Shown in pieces: positions 51,825 through 59,442 of a DNA stretch of 64,000 nt (its first letter is position 1; every line of letters begins with the position of its first letter). The stretch is taken from the NCBI RefSeq assembly GCF_014649015.1, contig NZ_BMSF01000001.1, forward strand, positions 620,001 to 684,000, written 5' to 3'. A program made the position numbers and the translations under genes. The notes under the pieces are model-generated. The model saw nothing but the letters and a program-made list of their open reading frames with translations, made no database searches and was not told where the DNA came from. Source of the stretch: Streptomyces narbonensis (lineage in GTDB: Bacteria > Actinomycetota > Actinomycetes > Streptomycetales > Streptomycetaceae).

Positions 51825-51835
51825 GGAAAGAGCAC

Positions 51836-52651
51836 ATGACGTCACACAAGCGGAAGACCGGCCGCCGCCGCGCACTCGTCGGCGGCCTGAGCGCCCTCGG
51901 CATCACCGGCGCGGCGATCGTCACCACCAGCCTCCTCGCCCCCGCGGGCGCCGCGACGCTGCCCGCCTGGCCGCAGGCCAAGGGCAGCACGCCGGTCCCC
52001 ACGACCATCGAGGTCTCGGGCACCTACGACGGCAAGCTCAAGCGCTTCGTCGGAGCCGGGGAGCTCGGCTCCGACGGGCAGAGCGAGAGCCAGCAGCCCC
52101 TCTTCGTCCTCAAGGACGGCGCGACCCTCAAGAACGTGGTCATCGGCACCCCCGCCGCCGACGGGGTCCACTGCCTCGGCAGCTGCACCCTCCAGAACGT
52201 CTGGTGGGAGAACGTCGGTGAGGACGCCGCCACCTTCAAGGGCACCTCGAAGACGGCGGTGTACGCAGTCCACGGCGGCGGCGCGAAGGGCGCGTCCGAC
52301 AAGGTCTTCCAGTTCAACGGCGCCGGCAAGCTGGTCGTGAACAAGTTCCAGGTCGCCGACTTCGGCAAGCTCGTCCGCTCCTGCGGCAACTGCAAGAAGC
52401 AGTACCCCCGCACGATCCTGATCAACGACGTCGACATCACCGCACCCGGCAAGTCGATCGTCGGGGTCAACGCCAACTACGGCGACACCGCGAGCCTGCG
52501 CAACATCCGCATTCACGGCGACACCAAGAAGAAGATCAAGCCGTGCACCCGCTTCACCGGCAACAACACCGGCAAGGAGCCCAAGGAGATCGGCACCGGC
52601 CCGGACGGCACCACCTGCCGCTACGTGGCCGGCGACCTCTCCTACGACTAG
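51836..52651 (+). CDS. Secreted pectate lyase, PL3 family
   Basis: A 271-aa exported enzyme that cleaves polygalacturonate by beta-elimination. A twin-arginine-like/Sec signal (KRKTGRRRALVGGLSALGI ... APAGA) occupies about 1-39. The catalytic beta-helix is compact, as in PL3, with VVIGTPAADGVHCLGSCTLQ, NVWWENVGEDAATFKG and TILINDVDITAPGKSIVGVN; cysteines are CLGSC, CGNC and two later ones. It acts on plant pectin outside the cell. It starts 11 bp after the EI24 gene, with GAGGAAAGAG in front. Confidence 0.92.
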   Translation: MTSHKRKTGRRRALVGGLSALGITGAAIVTTSLLAPAGAATLPAWPQAKGSTPVPTTIEVSGTYDGKLKRFVGAGELGSDGQSESQQPLFVLKDGATLKNVVIGTPAADGVHCLGSCTLQNVWWENVGEDAATFKGTSKTAVYAVHGGGAKGASDKVFQFNGAGKLVVNKFQVADFGKLVRSCGNCKKQYPRTILINDVDITAPGKSIVGVNANYGDTASLRNIRIHGDTKKKIKPCTRFTGNNTGKEPKEIGTGPDGTTCRYVAGDLSYD

Positions 52652-52660
52652 GAACCCGGA

Positions 52661-52687
52661 CGCCTAGGGCGCCTAGGACGCCTAGGA
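52661..52687. repeat. Three 9-bp CGCCTAGGR tandem repeats
   Basis: CGCCTAGGG CGCCTAGGA CGCCTAGGA directly after the pectate-lyase stop region; CTAG, usually scarce in Streptomyces DNA, occurs four times in 40 bp here. Confidence 0.7.
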
Positions 52688-52703
52688 CCCTCAGGGCACC
52701 GAC

Positions 52704-52745
52704 GGCACCCGGTCCGCGCCGCCCGCGGCGTGAGGGCCGGGTGCC
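52704..52745. terminator. Hairpin terminator
   Basis: GGCACCCGG and CCGGGTGCC (9-bp arms) with an inner GC-rich stem, between convergent pectate lyase and lysR genes. Confidence 0.7.
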
Positions 52746-53708
52746 TCAGGCGTCGAGGACCGGGTGCAGCTCCGGCCGCGCGTCCCACCAGTCCCGGTAG
52801 AAGGCGTTGTTGTCCACGTTCGCCAGATAGGCCCGGCCCGCCGCCCGGTACAGCAGCTCCGCGTGCGGGGCCGGGACGGCCGCCCGGTTCCAGGCCAGCC
52901 GGATCCGCCCCAGGACCGGGTCGCCCTCCAGCGGCCGCAGCACCGTGCCCGCCGCGGCCGGCGCCGTCGGCTGGCTCATCGAGATGGCCCGGCCCGCCGC
53001 GATCAGGTCGTAGTGCATCTTCCGGTCGGCCACCCGGTGCCGCAGCGAGGGAGTGAACCCGGCCCGCGCGCAGGCCGCGACCAGCGCCTCGGGGCCGCCG
53101 TCGTCGTCCTCCACCAGCGTCATCCAGTCCTCGCCGGCCAGCTCGGCCAGCGCGATCCGCTCCTTCCCGGCCAGCGGATGCCCGGCCGAGAGCCGCACGC
53201 AGAACGGCTCCTTGGCCACCAGGGTCCGGGCCGTCGTGCCCTCCGGCAGCGGCACCTCGTGGTCGTTGACCTCCCCGTACAGCACGGCGTCGTACCGCCC
53301 CGCACCGAGCTGCCGGGTCAGCGTCGTCGCCGAGTGCTCCACCGTCACCGCGATCTCCTGCCCCGCGATGACCCGCTCCAACTCCCCGAGCAGCCCGTCG
53401 ACGAGGACGAGCAGGATGCAGCCCAGGCGCAGCGGGGTGTGCGGGGAGACGGCCCGCGCCCCGGCGGCCAGCGCGTCCATCTCGCCGAGCACCAGCCGCG
53501 CCTTCGACAGCACGAACTCGCCCAGCGGAGTGGGCTCCACACCGTGCCGCCCGCGCAGGAACAGCTCCCCGCCCGCGACCCGTTCGATCCGCTTCAGCTG
53601 TGCCGAGAGAGCCGGCTGCGAGACCCCGAGCCGGCCGGCCGCACGCCCCAGACTGCCCGCCTCCGCTATCCGGCAGACGGCCTCCAGATGCCTCAACTCC
53701 AGCTGCAT
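52746..53708 (-). CDS. LysR-family regulator, divergent from M4 protease
   Basis: A 320-aa LysR-type protein. The helix-turn-helix is LEAVCRIAEAGSLGRAAGRL-GVSQPALSAQLKRIERVAGGEL, followed by the effector-binding domain. The ATG at 53708 has no clear Shine-Dalgarno. In Streptomyces, exported neutral proteases are commonly activated by a divergent LysR gene; the gap contains a CATAA-N8-TTATG box. It therefore probably regulates the M4 protease. The ligand is unknown. Confidence 0.9.
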   Translation of the reverse strand: MQLELRHLEAVCRIAEAGSLGRAAGRLGVSQPALSAQLKRIERVAGGELFLRGRHGVEPTPLGEFVLSKARLVLGEMDALAAGARAVSPHTPLRLGCILLVLVDGLLGELERVIAGQEIAVTVEHSATTLTRQLGAGRYDAVLYGEVNDHEVPLPEGTTARTLVAKEPFCVRLSAGHPLAGKERIALAELAGEDWMTLVEDDDGGPEALVAACARAGFTPSLRHRVADRKMHYDLIAAGRAISMSQPTAPAAAGTVLRPLEGDPVLGRIRLAWNRAAVPAPHAELLYRAAGRAYLANVDNNAFYRDWWDARPELHPVLDA

Positions 53709-53741
53709 TTCAGCAGCGTACGCAGCACCGGACGGCCGCAC

Positions 53742-53759
53742 CATAACCCGCGTCTTATG
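53742..53759. promoter_or_regulatory. LysR-type box
   Basis: CATAA-CCCGCGTC-TTATG, a dyad in the 146-bp divergent gap, fitting the short inverted repeat bound by LysR proteins. Confidence 0.5.
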
Positions 53760-53854
53760 CCGGATGAGATGTCCCGAACTGGCCATGTCCACGCCCATAC
53801 TCGGCGCGACGATCCGTCTCCCCCACCACGATCCCACCCCGATCGGAGCAGACG

Positions 53855-56041
53855 TTGCACCCCAGCAGAATCACGGCGGCCGTGGCCGCCCTGGCGCTCT
53901 CGGCGAGCCTCGCGACCGCCCTCGCCGGCACCGCCACCGCGGCCCCGCAGGCGCAGCCCGTACCCCCGGGCCACGGCAAGTCCCTCGCGCTCGCCGCCGC
54001 CGACGGCGCCGCGGCCAGCGGCCTCGACGAGCTGCGGCACGGCGCCGACGAGGAACTCGTCCGCACCTCCGTCACCCCCTGGTCCAACGGCCTCTACTTC
54101 GCCGCGTACGAGCGCACCTACCGCGGCCTCCCGGTCGTCGGCGGCGACGCGGTCGTCGTCTCCGACAGCGCCGGCAAGGTCCGCGACGTGACCGGTGCCA
54201 AGGCCCCCGCCATCAAGGTCTCCACCAAGGCCAAGGTGACGGCCGACGCCGCCCTCGCCACCGCACGCGAGCAGCTCGCCTCCGTGGAGAGCGCGAGCGC
54301 CCCCGAGCTGACCGTGCTCCTCAAGGGCGGCAAGGCCGTGCTGACCTGGCACACCCGGGTCGTCGGCCAGACCGCGCAGAACGTGCCGAGCGCCCTCGAC
54401 ACCTACGTCGACGCGCGCACCGGCTCCATCGCCCAGGCCACCGACAAGGTCCAGCACGCCGACGGCCGTGGCTACCACAACGGCAACGTCACCATCGACA
54501 CCGCCGCGAGCTCCATGACCGACACCAGCCGCGGCGGCTTCAAGTGCGGCGGCCAGAACGGCAGCGCCTACACGGGCTCCTCGCCCTGGGGCAACAACGG
54601 CGCCAACGACCTGGTCACCGCCTGCGTCGACATCATGTACGCGGCCCAGCGCGAGTCCGACATGCTCAAGCAGTGGCTCGGCTACAACGGCATCAACGGC
54701 CAGGGCGGCATGGTCCCGGCCCGCGCCGGACTCAGCCAGGTCAACGCGTACTACGACGGTACGAAGACCACGTACGGCCGCAACCAGAACGGCACCAACC
54801 AGCTCACCGGCATCGACGTCGTGGCGCACGAGTACGGCCACGAGATCTTCGACCGGACCCCGGGCAGCGCCGGCTCGTCCAACGAGAACGGCGGCATGAA
54901 CGAGTCGACCGGCGACATCTTCGGCGCGCTCACCGAGCACTTCGCCAACAACCCGAACGACACCCCCGACTACACCGTCGGCGAGGAACTGAACTTCACC
55001 GGCAACAACCAGCCGATCCGCAACATGTACAACCCGTCGCTCATCAACAACGACCCGAACTGCTACACCCAGTTGACCTCCGGCACCGAGGTGCACGCGG
55101 CGGCCGGCCCGCAGAACCACTGGTTCTACCTCCTCGCCGAGGGCTCCAACCCGGGCAACGGCAAGCCCAACAGCCCCATATGTTCCGGTGGTCCCTCCTC
55201 CGTGACCGGCATCGGCATCCAGAAGGCCGGCAAGGTCTTCATGGGCGCGCTGCTCATGAAGACCTCCTCCTGGAACCACCTCGCCGCCCGCAAGGCCACG
55301 CTGACCAGCGCCAAGAACACCTACGGCAGCGTCGAGTGCAACGCGGTGAAGGCGGCGTGGAACGCGATCGGCGTCCCGGCCCAGTCCGGTGAGACCGACT
55401 GCGGCGGCACCACCAACCCGGACTTCTCGCTCGCCCTGAACCCGGCCACGGGCTCGGTCCAGCCGGGTGCCTCCGTCACCTCGACGGTGAACACGAGCAC
55501 CACCGGCGGCAGCGCTCAGACCGTCCAGCTCTCCGCGAGCGGCGCCCCGAGCGGTGTCACCGTCTCCTTCAGCCCCTCCTCGGTGACCTCCGGCTCCTCC
55601 TCCACGATGACCGTGCAGGTCGCGGCCGGCACGGCCAACGGCACCTACCCGATCACCGTCACCGGTACGGGCTCCGCCACCCACACCGTCACCTACCAGC
55701 TGTCGGTCGGCACCACGACGCCGCCCACCGGCTGCGCGAACTCCGAGTACAGCTACCAGGGCAGCCTGACGTCCGGCCAGACCGGGGTGCAGCCAGACGG
55801 CTCGTACTACTACTCGGCGACCTCCGGCACCCACGCGGGCTGCCTGCGCGGCCCGGCCGGCACCGACTTCGACCTCTACCTGCAGAAGTGGAACGGGTCG
55901 GGCTGGGTGGACGTGGCGGTCGGCGGCACGGCGACCGCCGACGAGAACACCAGCTACTACGGCACCGCGGGCTACTACCGGTACGTGGTCCACGCGTACA
56001 GCGGCTCCGGCGCGTACACGCTGGGCCTGAGCGCCCCGTAA
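53855..56041 (+). CDS. Secreted M4 (thermolysin-type) neutral metalloprotease
   Basis: A 728-aa exported protease. TTG at 53855 is the only plausible start (GGAG 7 bases before). It has a signal peptide (about 1-29), a propeptide with FTP and PepSY features (about 35-190) and the catalytic domain with VVAHEYGHEIF (His325, Glu326, His329 binding zinc and acting as base), then NENGGMNESTGD (Glu350, third ligand) and NHWFYLLAEG. The C-terminus has an Ig-like Thr/Ser-rich module (about 520-620) and a PPC-type domain ending YRYVVHAYSGSGAYTLGLSAP. It digests extracellular protein. Strong terminators follow. Confidence 0.95.
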   Translation: MHPSRITAAVAALALSASLATALAGTATAAPQAQPVPPGHGKSLALAAADGAAASGLDELRHGADEELVRTSVTPWSNGLYFAAYERTYRGLPVVGGDAVVVSDSAGKVRDVTGAKAPAIKVSTKAKVTADAALATAREQLASVESASAPELTVLLKGGKAVLTWHTRVVGQTAQNVPSALDTYVDARTGSIAQATDKVQHADGRGYHNGNVTIDTAASSMTDTSRGGFKCGGQNGSAYTGSSPWGNNGANDLVTACVDIMYAAQRESDMLKQWLGYNGINGQGGMVPARAGLSQVNAYYDGTKTTYGRNQNGTNQLTGIDVVAHEYGHEIFDRTPGSAGSSNENGGMNESTGDIFGALTEHFANNPNDTPDYTVGEELNFTGNNQPIRNMYNPSLINNDPNCYTQLTSGTEVHAAAGPQNHWFYLLAEGSNPGNGKPNSPICSGGPSSVTGIGIQKAGKVFMGALLMKTSSWNHLAARKATLTSAKNTYGSVECNAVKAAWNAIGVPAQSGETDCGGTTNPDFSLALNPATGSVQPGASVTSTVNTSTTGGSAQTVQLSASGAPSGVTVSFSPSSVTSGSSSTMTVQVAAGTANGTYPITVTGTGSATHTVTYQLSVGTTTPPTGCANSEYSYQGSLTSGQTGVQPDGSYYYSATSGTHAGCLRGPAGTDFDLYLQKWNGSGWVDVAVGGTATADENTSYYGTAGYYRYVVHAYSGSGAYTLGLSAP

Positions 56042-56054
56042 CGGGGACGGGGCA

Positions 56055-56128
56055 CCGTCACGGGCCGGGGGTCCCGTGACGGACCTCCCCGAGCCGGGCG
56101 GCCGTATGTCCCGACGGCCGCCCGGCTC
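56055..56128. terminator. Double hairpin terminator
   Basis: CCGTCACGGG/CCCGTGACGG (56055-56082) and GAGCCGGGCGGCCGT/ACGGCCGCCCGGCTC (56091-56128, 15-bp perfect arms) lie between the convergent protease and hydrolase genes. Confidence 0.88.
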
Positions 56129-56168
56129 CTTCCCGTGAACCCGTCCCGCCGGATCCGCCGGCCGCCGG

Positions 56169-56882
56169 TCAGCCGACCTCGGCGAGCACGAACCCCGGCT
56201 TCTCCGGGCCCGCGTCGGCGATCCGCCCGCCGTCCGGACCCCAGACCCCGGCGGCGCCGCCGCCCACGCCGTCCTCGTTGGACCCGAGGACATTGCCGAG
56301 CACCACGTACAGGCCGAAGTCCCGGGCCCGTACCGGATACACCGTCTCGAACGAGTCGTTGTCGGCCGTGAGCACCGAACTCGCCAGATACACCGCGCAG
56401 TCGTCCGCAGCCGCCCGCTCGGCGAGCTCGGGGAAGCGGTTGTCGTAGCAGGTGGCCGTCGCGAACCGGACCCCGTCGAGCGCGAACCGCCCGTCGGCCG
56501 TTCCCGGCGCGAAGACCTCCTTCTCGATCCCGTACAGGTGCTGCTTGTCGTAGCGGGCGAGGAGCCCGCCGTCGGGACCGATCACCAGCGAGGTGACCCC
56601 GGTCCGCCCGTCGGCCGTCCGCACGGGCCCGTTGACCACGGCCGCCGCCGAGACCTCCCGGCAGGCGGCCCGTACCGGTTCGAGGCGCGGGTCGTCCTCG
56701 GTGAGGACGAGAGCGGGAGTGTCCCGGATCAGGGACGGCTCGTACCCGCTGAGGCAGAGCTCGGCGAAGACGACCACCCGGGCCCCCTCGGTCCCGGCGG
56801 CCCGGACGAGCCCGGCGATCGTACGGACGTTGGCGTCGATGTCCCCGGCGACCGGGGCGAACTGGGTGGCTGCGACGATCAT
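56169..56882 (-). CDS. Carbon-nitrogen hydrolase (nitrilase superfamily)
   Basis: A 237-aa cytoplasmic amidohydrolase. The catalytic triad is visible: VVVFAELCLSGYEP (Glu), ARYDKQHLYGIEKEVF (Lys) and FATATCYDNRFPELAE (Cys). It belongs to the omega-amidase/carbamoylputrescine-amidase-like branch; the exact amide substrate is unknown. ATG at 56882 (MIVAATQFAPVAGD). It follows a LysR gene on the same strand by 7 bp, so the two may share a transcript. Confidence 0.9.
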   Translation of the reverse strand: MIVAATQFAPVAGDIDANVRTIAGLVRAAGTEGARVVVFAELCLSGYEPSLIRDTPALVLTEDDPRLEPVRAACREVSAAAVVNGPVRTADGRTGVTSLVIGPDGGLLARYDKQHLYGIEKEVFAPGTADGRFALDGVRFATATCYDNRFPELAERAAADDCAVYLASSVLTADNDSFETVYPVRARDFGLYVVLGNVLGSNEDGVGGGAAGVWGPDGGRIADAGPEKPGFVLAEVG

Positions 56883-56889
56883 GCCCCCA

Positions 56890-57819
56890 TCATCCCGCCC
56901 GCCCGCCTCCCGGGAACCCCCGGGACCGGCGCATCGCCTCCGCCGTCTCCCGCAGCAGCCCGAGGAAGGCGCTCGCCGCCGCGGTCGGCGTCGACGGGGT
57001 CGCCGCGCAGACCCGCCGGTACGGGACGTCGTCCGGGTGGATCGTGACGAGGGCGACCTCCCGGGGGACGGACGCCGCCGCGAGCGCCGGGACGAGCGTG
57101 ATGCCGAGACCGGCGGCGACCGCGCCGAGCTTGGCGATCCAGTCGTGCGCGAGGAGTCCGGTACGCGGCCGGAAGCCGGCGGCGACGGCCGGGCGGAAGA
57201 GGGTGTCCTCCAACCGCTCGGCGCCGACGATCCACTCCTCGGCGGCCAGCTCGGCCAGCCGCACCGCCCGCCGACCCGCATGCGCGTGTCCGCGTTCCAG
57301 GGCCACCAGCATCGGCTCGTCGAGGAGGTGATGCAGCGTCACGCCCTCCGGCGGGGGAGTGGCCAAGGCCGGGGCGACCACCGCGAGGTCCTGCTCCCCG
57401 GCGGCGAGCTGCCCCAGATGCTTCACGGACGGTCCCTCGGTGCGGGTGACCTTCACCCCCGGGTGCCGGCCGCGGAACACGGCCTGCGTACGGGGGACGA
57501 GCGCCGCGTTGGCGCTGGAGAACGACCCGAGCCGGAGCAGCCCGCCCTCCAGGGTGCGCAGCGCCTCCAGTTCGGTCCGGGCGGCGAGCAGCCGGTCCCG
57601 TACGGCCTCGGCGTGCGGCAGCAGCACCCGGCCCGCCTCGGTCGGGCGCACCCCGCGCGGCAGCCGCTCGAACAGCACCGCACCCGTCTCGTCCTCCAGG
57701 GCCTGGACCTGGCGCGAGACCGCGGACTGGGTGTACCCGAGGGTGCGGGCGGCGGCGGTGAAGGACCCCTCGCGGGCGACGGCGAGGAAGACCTCGTACA
57801 GGACATGACCATTCGGCAT
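56890..57819 (-). CDS. LysR-family regulator
   Basis: A 309-aa regulator: [39 protein letters not shown] is the helix-turn-helix, followed by a periplasmic-binding-like effector domain. I choose ATG 57819 ([11 protein letters not shown]), 7 bases after TAGCAT, as a leaderless start; ATGs at 57828 and 57837 lie in the promoter. It is divergent from the hydroxyisobutyrate-dehydrogenase gene and upstream of the nitrilase-like gene, either of which could be its target. Confidence 0.9.
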   Translation of the reverse strand: MPNGHVLYEVFLAVAREGSFTAAARTLGYTQSAVSRQVQALEDETGAVLFERLPRGVRPTEAGRVLLPHAEAVRDRLLAARTELEALRTLEGGLLRLGSFSSANAALVPRTQAVFRGRHPGVKVTRTEGPSVKHLGQLAAGEQDLAVVAPALATPPPEGVTLHHLLDEPMLVALERGHAHAGRRAVRLAELAAEEWIVGAERLEDTLFRPAVAAGFRPRTGLLAHDWIAKLGAVAAGLGITLVPALAAASVPREVALVTIHPDDVPYRRVCAATPSTPTAAASAFLGLLRETAEAMRRSRGFPGGGRAG

Positions 57820-57841
57820 GGCTGCCATGCTAGACATTCGC

Positions 57842-57870
57842 TTGTCGCATGGGAGGGCCTTGCCTAGCGT
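57842..57870 (+). promoter_or_regulatory. Promoter of the hydroxyisobutyrate-dehydrogenase gene
   Basis: TTGTCG (57842-57847), a 17-base spacer and TAGCGT (57865-57870). The ATG at 57878 is 7 bases further on, so the transcript is leaderless. Confidence 0.6.
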
Positions 57871-57877
57871 CGTCCCC

Positions 57878-58675
57878 ATGAACAGCGCACAGCAGAAGAT
57901 CGCCTTCATCGGTCTCGGCTCCATGGGCCTCCCCATGGCCCGCCGGCTCCTCGACGCCGGGCACCCGTTGACCGTCTGGAACCGCACGGCCGCCAAGGCC
58001 GACGCGCTGGTCGCGGACGGCGCCGTGCGCGCCGCGAGCGCCGCCGATGCCGTCCGCGACGCCGATGTCGTCATCACCATGCTCGCGGACCCGGCCGCCG
58101 CCCTCGCCGTCGCGGACGACCTCCTCCCGGCCCTGCGCCCCGGCACCCACTGGATCGACACCTCGACCATCGGCCCCGACGCCGTCCGCGCCCTGGCCGC
58201 CCGGCTCCCCGAGGGGGTCACCCTGATCGACGCGCCCGTCATGGGCAGCGTGGACCGGGCGGCCGCGGGCGAACTGCTGATCCTCGCGGGCGGCGACACC
58301 ACTCCCGTCGCCGCCGTCCTCGACCGGCTCGGCCAGGTCACGCCGTGCGGCGGCCCCGGCACCGGCGCCGCCCTCAAGCTGGTCCTCATCGACGCCGCCA
58401 TCGGCGGGGTCGCGCTGGTCGCCGAGGTGCTCGCGCTCGCCGGGGCGCTCGGCCTGCCCCGCGAACTCGCCCTCCGGATGCTCTCCCAGGGGCCGCTCTC
58501 CGGCGCCGTGGCCCGCGCCACCGCCACCGGCTCGCACTTCCCGGTCGCCCTCGCGGCCAAGGACGTCGCCCTGGCGACCGCGGTGACGGAACTCCCCGTC
58601 CTGCGGTCCGTCCACACCGCGCTCACCCGGGATCCGGCCCTGCTCGGCGAGGACCTGTCGGCCGTCATCCGCTAG
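57878..58675 (+). CDS. 3-hydroxyisobutyrate dehydrogenase-family oxidoreductase
   Basis: A 265-aa NAD(P)-dependent beta-hydroxyacid dehydrogenase. N-terminal Rossmann fold [22 protein letters not shown], substrate loop [24 protein letters not shown] and a helical domain with [12 protein letters not shown]. The catalytic Lys is kept, but the usual Asn four residues on is replaced, so the substrate may differ. ATG 57878. Its TAG stop is the TAG of the CTAGGGGGTGTCC motif. Confidence 0.9.
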   Translation: MNSAQQKIAFIGLGSMGLPMARRLLDAGHPLTVWNRTAAKADALVADGAVRAASAADAVRDADVVITMLADPAAALAVADDLLPALRPGTHWIDTSTIGPDAVRALAARLPEGVTLIDAPVMGSVDRAAAGELLILAGGDTTPVAAVLDRLGQVTPCGGPGTGAALKLVLIDAAIGGVALVAEVLALAGALGLPRELALRMLSQGPLSGAVARATATGSHFPVALAAKDVALATAVTELPVLRSVHTALTRDPALLGEDLSAVIR

Positions 58676-58684
58676 GGGGTGTCC
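58672..58684. repeat. CTAGGGGGTGTCC motif at a stop codon
   Basis: The motif overlaps the TAG stop of the dehydrogenase gene; further copies are at 20520, 20676-20688 (complement), 44687-44700 (complement, CTA only) and 48775-48787. Confidence 0.85.
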
Positions 58685-58705
58685 GGGGGCCCCGCCCCCG
58701 TACCC

Positions 58706-59281
58706 CTACGGACGCTCCTCGCCTCCGTGCAGGAGGTGCAGGAAGTCCCGGAAGGCGGCCGGCATGTCCACCGCCGAGGGGTCCAGGAGCCACTGGTACT
58801 GCAGCCCGTCCATCATCGCCGTCAGGAGCGGCGCCGCCCGCTCCGGGCTCAGCCCGCTCGGCAGCCGGTCGCCGAACTCCAGACGCAGCACCTGCGCCAT
58901 GTTCGCCCGCACCTGTGTGTACCGCTCGGTGAAGAAGGCGCGCGCCGGGTGCTCGTCCGTGATGCTCTCGCCGAGCAGGGCGGAGAAGGTCTGCACGATC
59001 CCGGGCCGCATCGCGTTGTACTCGACGAGCGATTCGAGCAGGTCGAGCCGCCAGCCCTCCCGGTCCCGGCCGCCGCTCGTGTCCCACCGGTCGCGCTCCT
59101 CCAGGACCGCGATGAGCAGGGCCTCCTTCGTCGGGAAGTAGTGCAGCAGCCCCTGCTGCGTCAGCCCGACGCGCTCGGCGACGGAGCCGAGGGTCGCGCC
59201 CCGGTAGCCGCGCTCGGCGATCACTTCGAGAGCGGCGCGCAGGATCTCCGCCCGCCGCTCCTCGCTTCTGGCCCGCACCAT
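58706..59281 (-). CDS. TetR-family regulator of the beta-glucosidase gene
   Basis: A 191-aa repressor. Helix-turn-helix RAEILRAALEVIAERGYRGA-TLGSVAERVGLTQQGLLHYFPTKEAL is typical TetR; the C-terminal domain is the LAL-type ligand pocket. ATG at 59281 with GAGGAGG 9 bases before. Divergent from the GH3 gene; a perfect 22-bp dyad (59367-59388) in the gap is its probable operator. A sugar or glucoside is the likely inducer. Confidence 0.9.
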   Translation of the reverse strand: MVRARSEERRAEILRAALEVIAERGYRGATLGSVAERVGLTQQGLLHYFPTKEALLIAVLEERDRWDTSGGRDREGWRLDLLESLVEYNAMRPGIVQTFSALLGESITDEHPARAFFTERYTQVRANMAQVLRLEFGDRLPSGLSPERAAPLLTAMMDGLQYQWLLDPSAVDMPAAFRDFLHLLHGGEERP

Positions 59282-59366
59282 CGCCGTGGCCTCCTCTCAC
59301 AGGGTCGTCCCAACAGGAGGACGGTACCCGGTCACCACTCCATCCAGATAACGGAATCATCACGGA

Positions 59367-59388
59367 ACCTACCGATCTACAGGTAGGT
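59367..59388. promoter_or_regulatory. TetR operator
   Basis: ACCTACC-GATCTACA-GGTAGGT, 7-bp perfect arms with an 8-base spacer, 55 bp before the GH3 start. Confidence 0.75.
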
Positions 59389-59442
59389 GGGTGCACGATG
59401 GGCGCATCGGGGTCATCGGTACGTCAACGAGGAGGTACGGCC

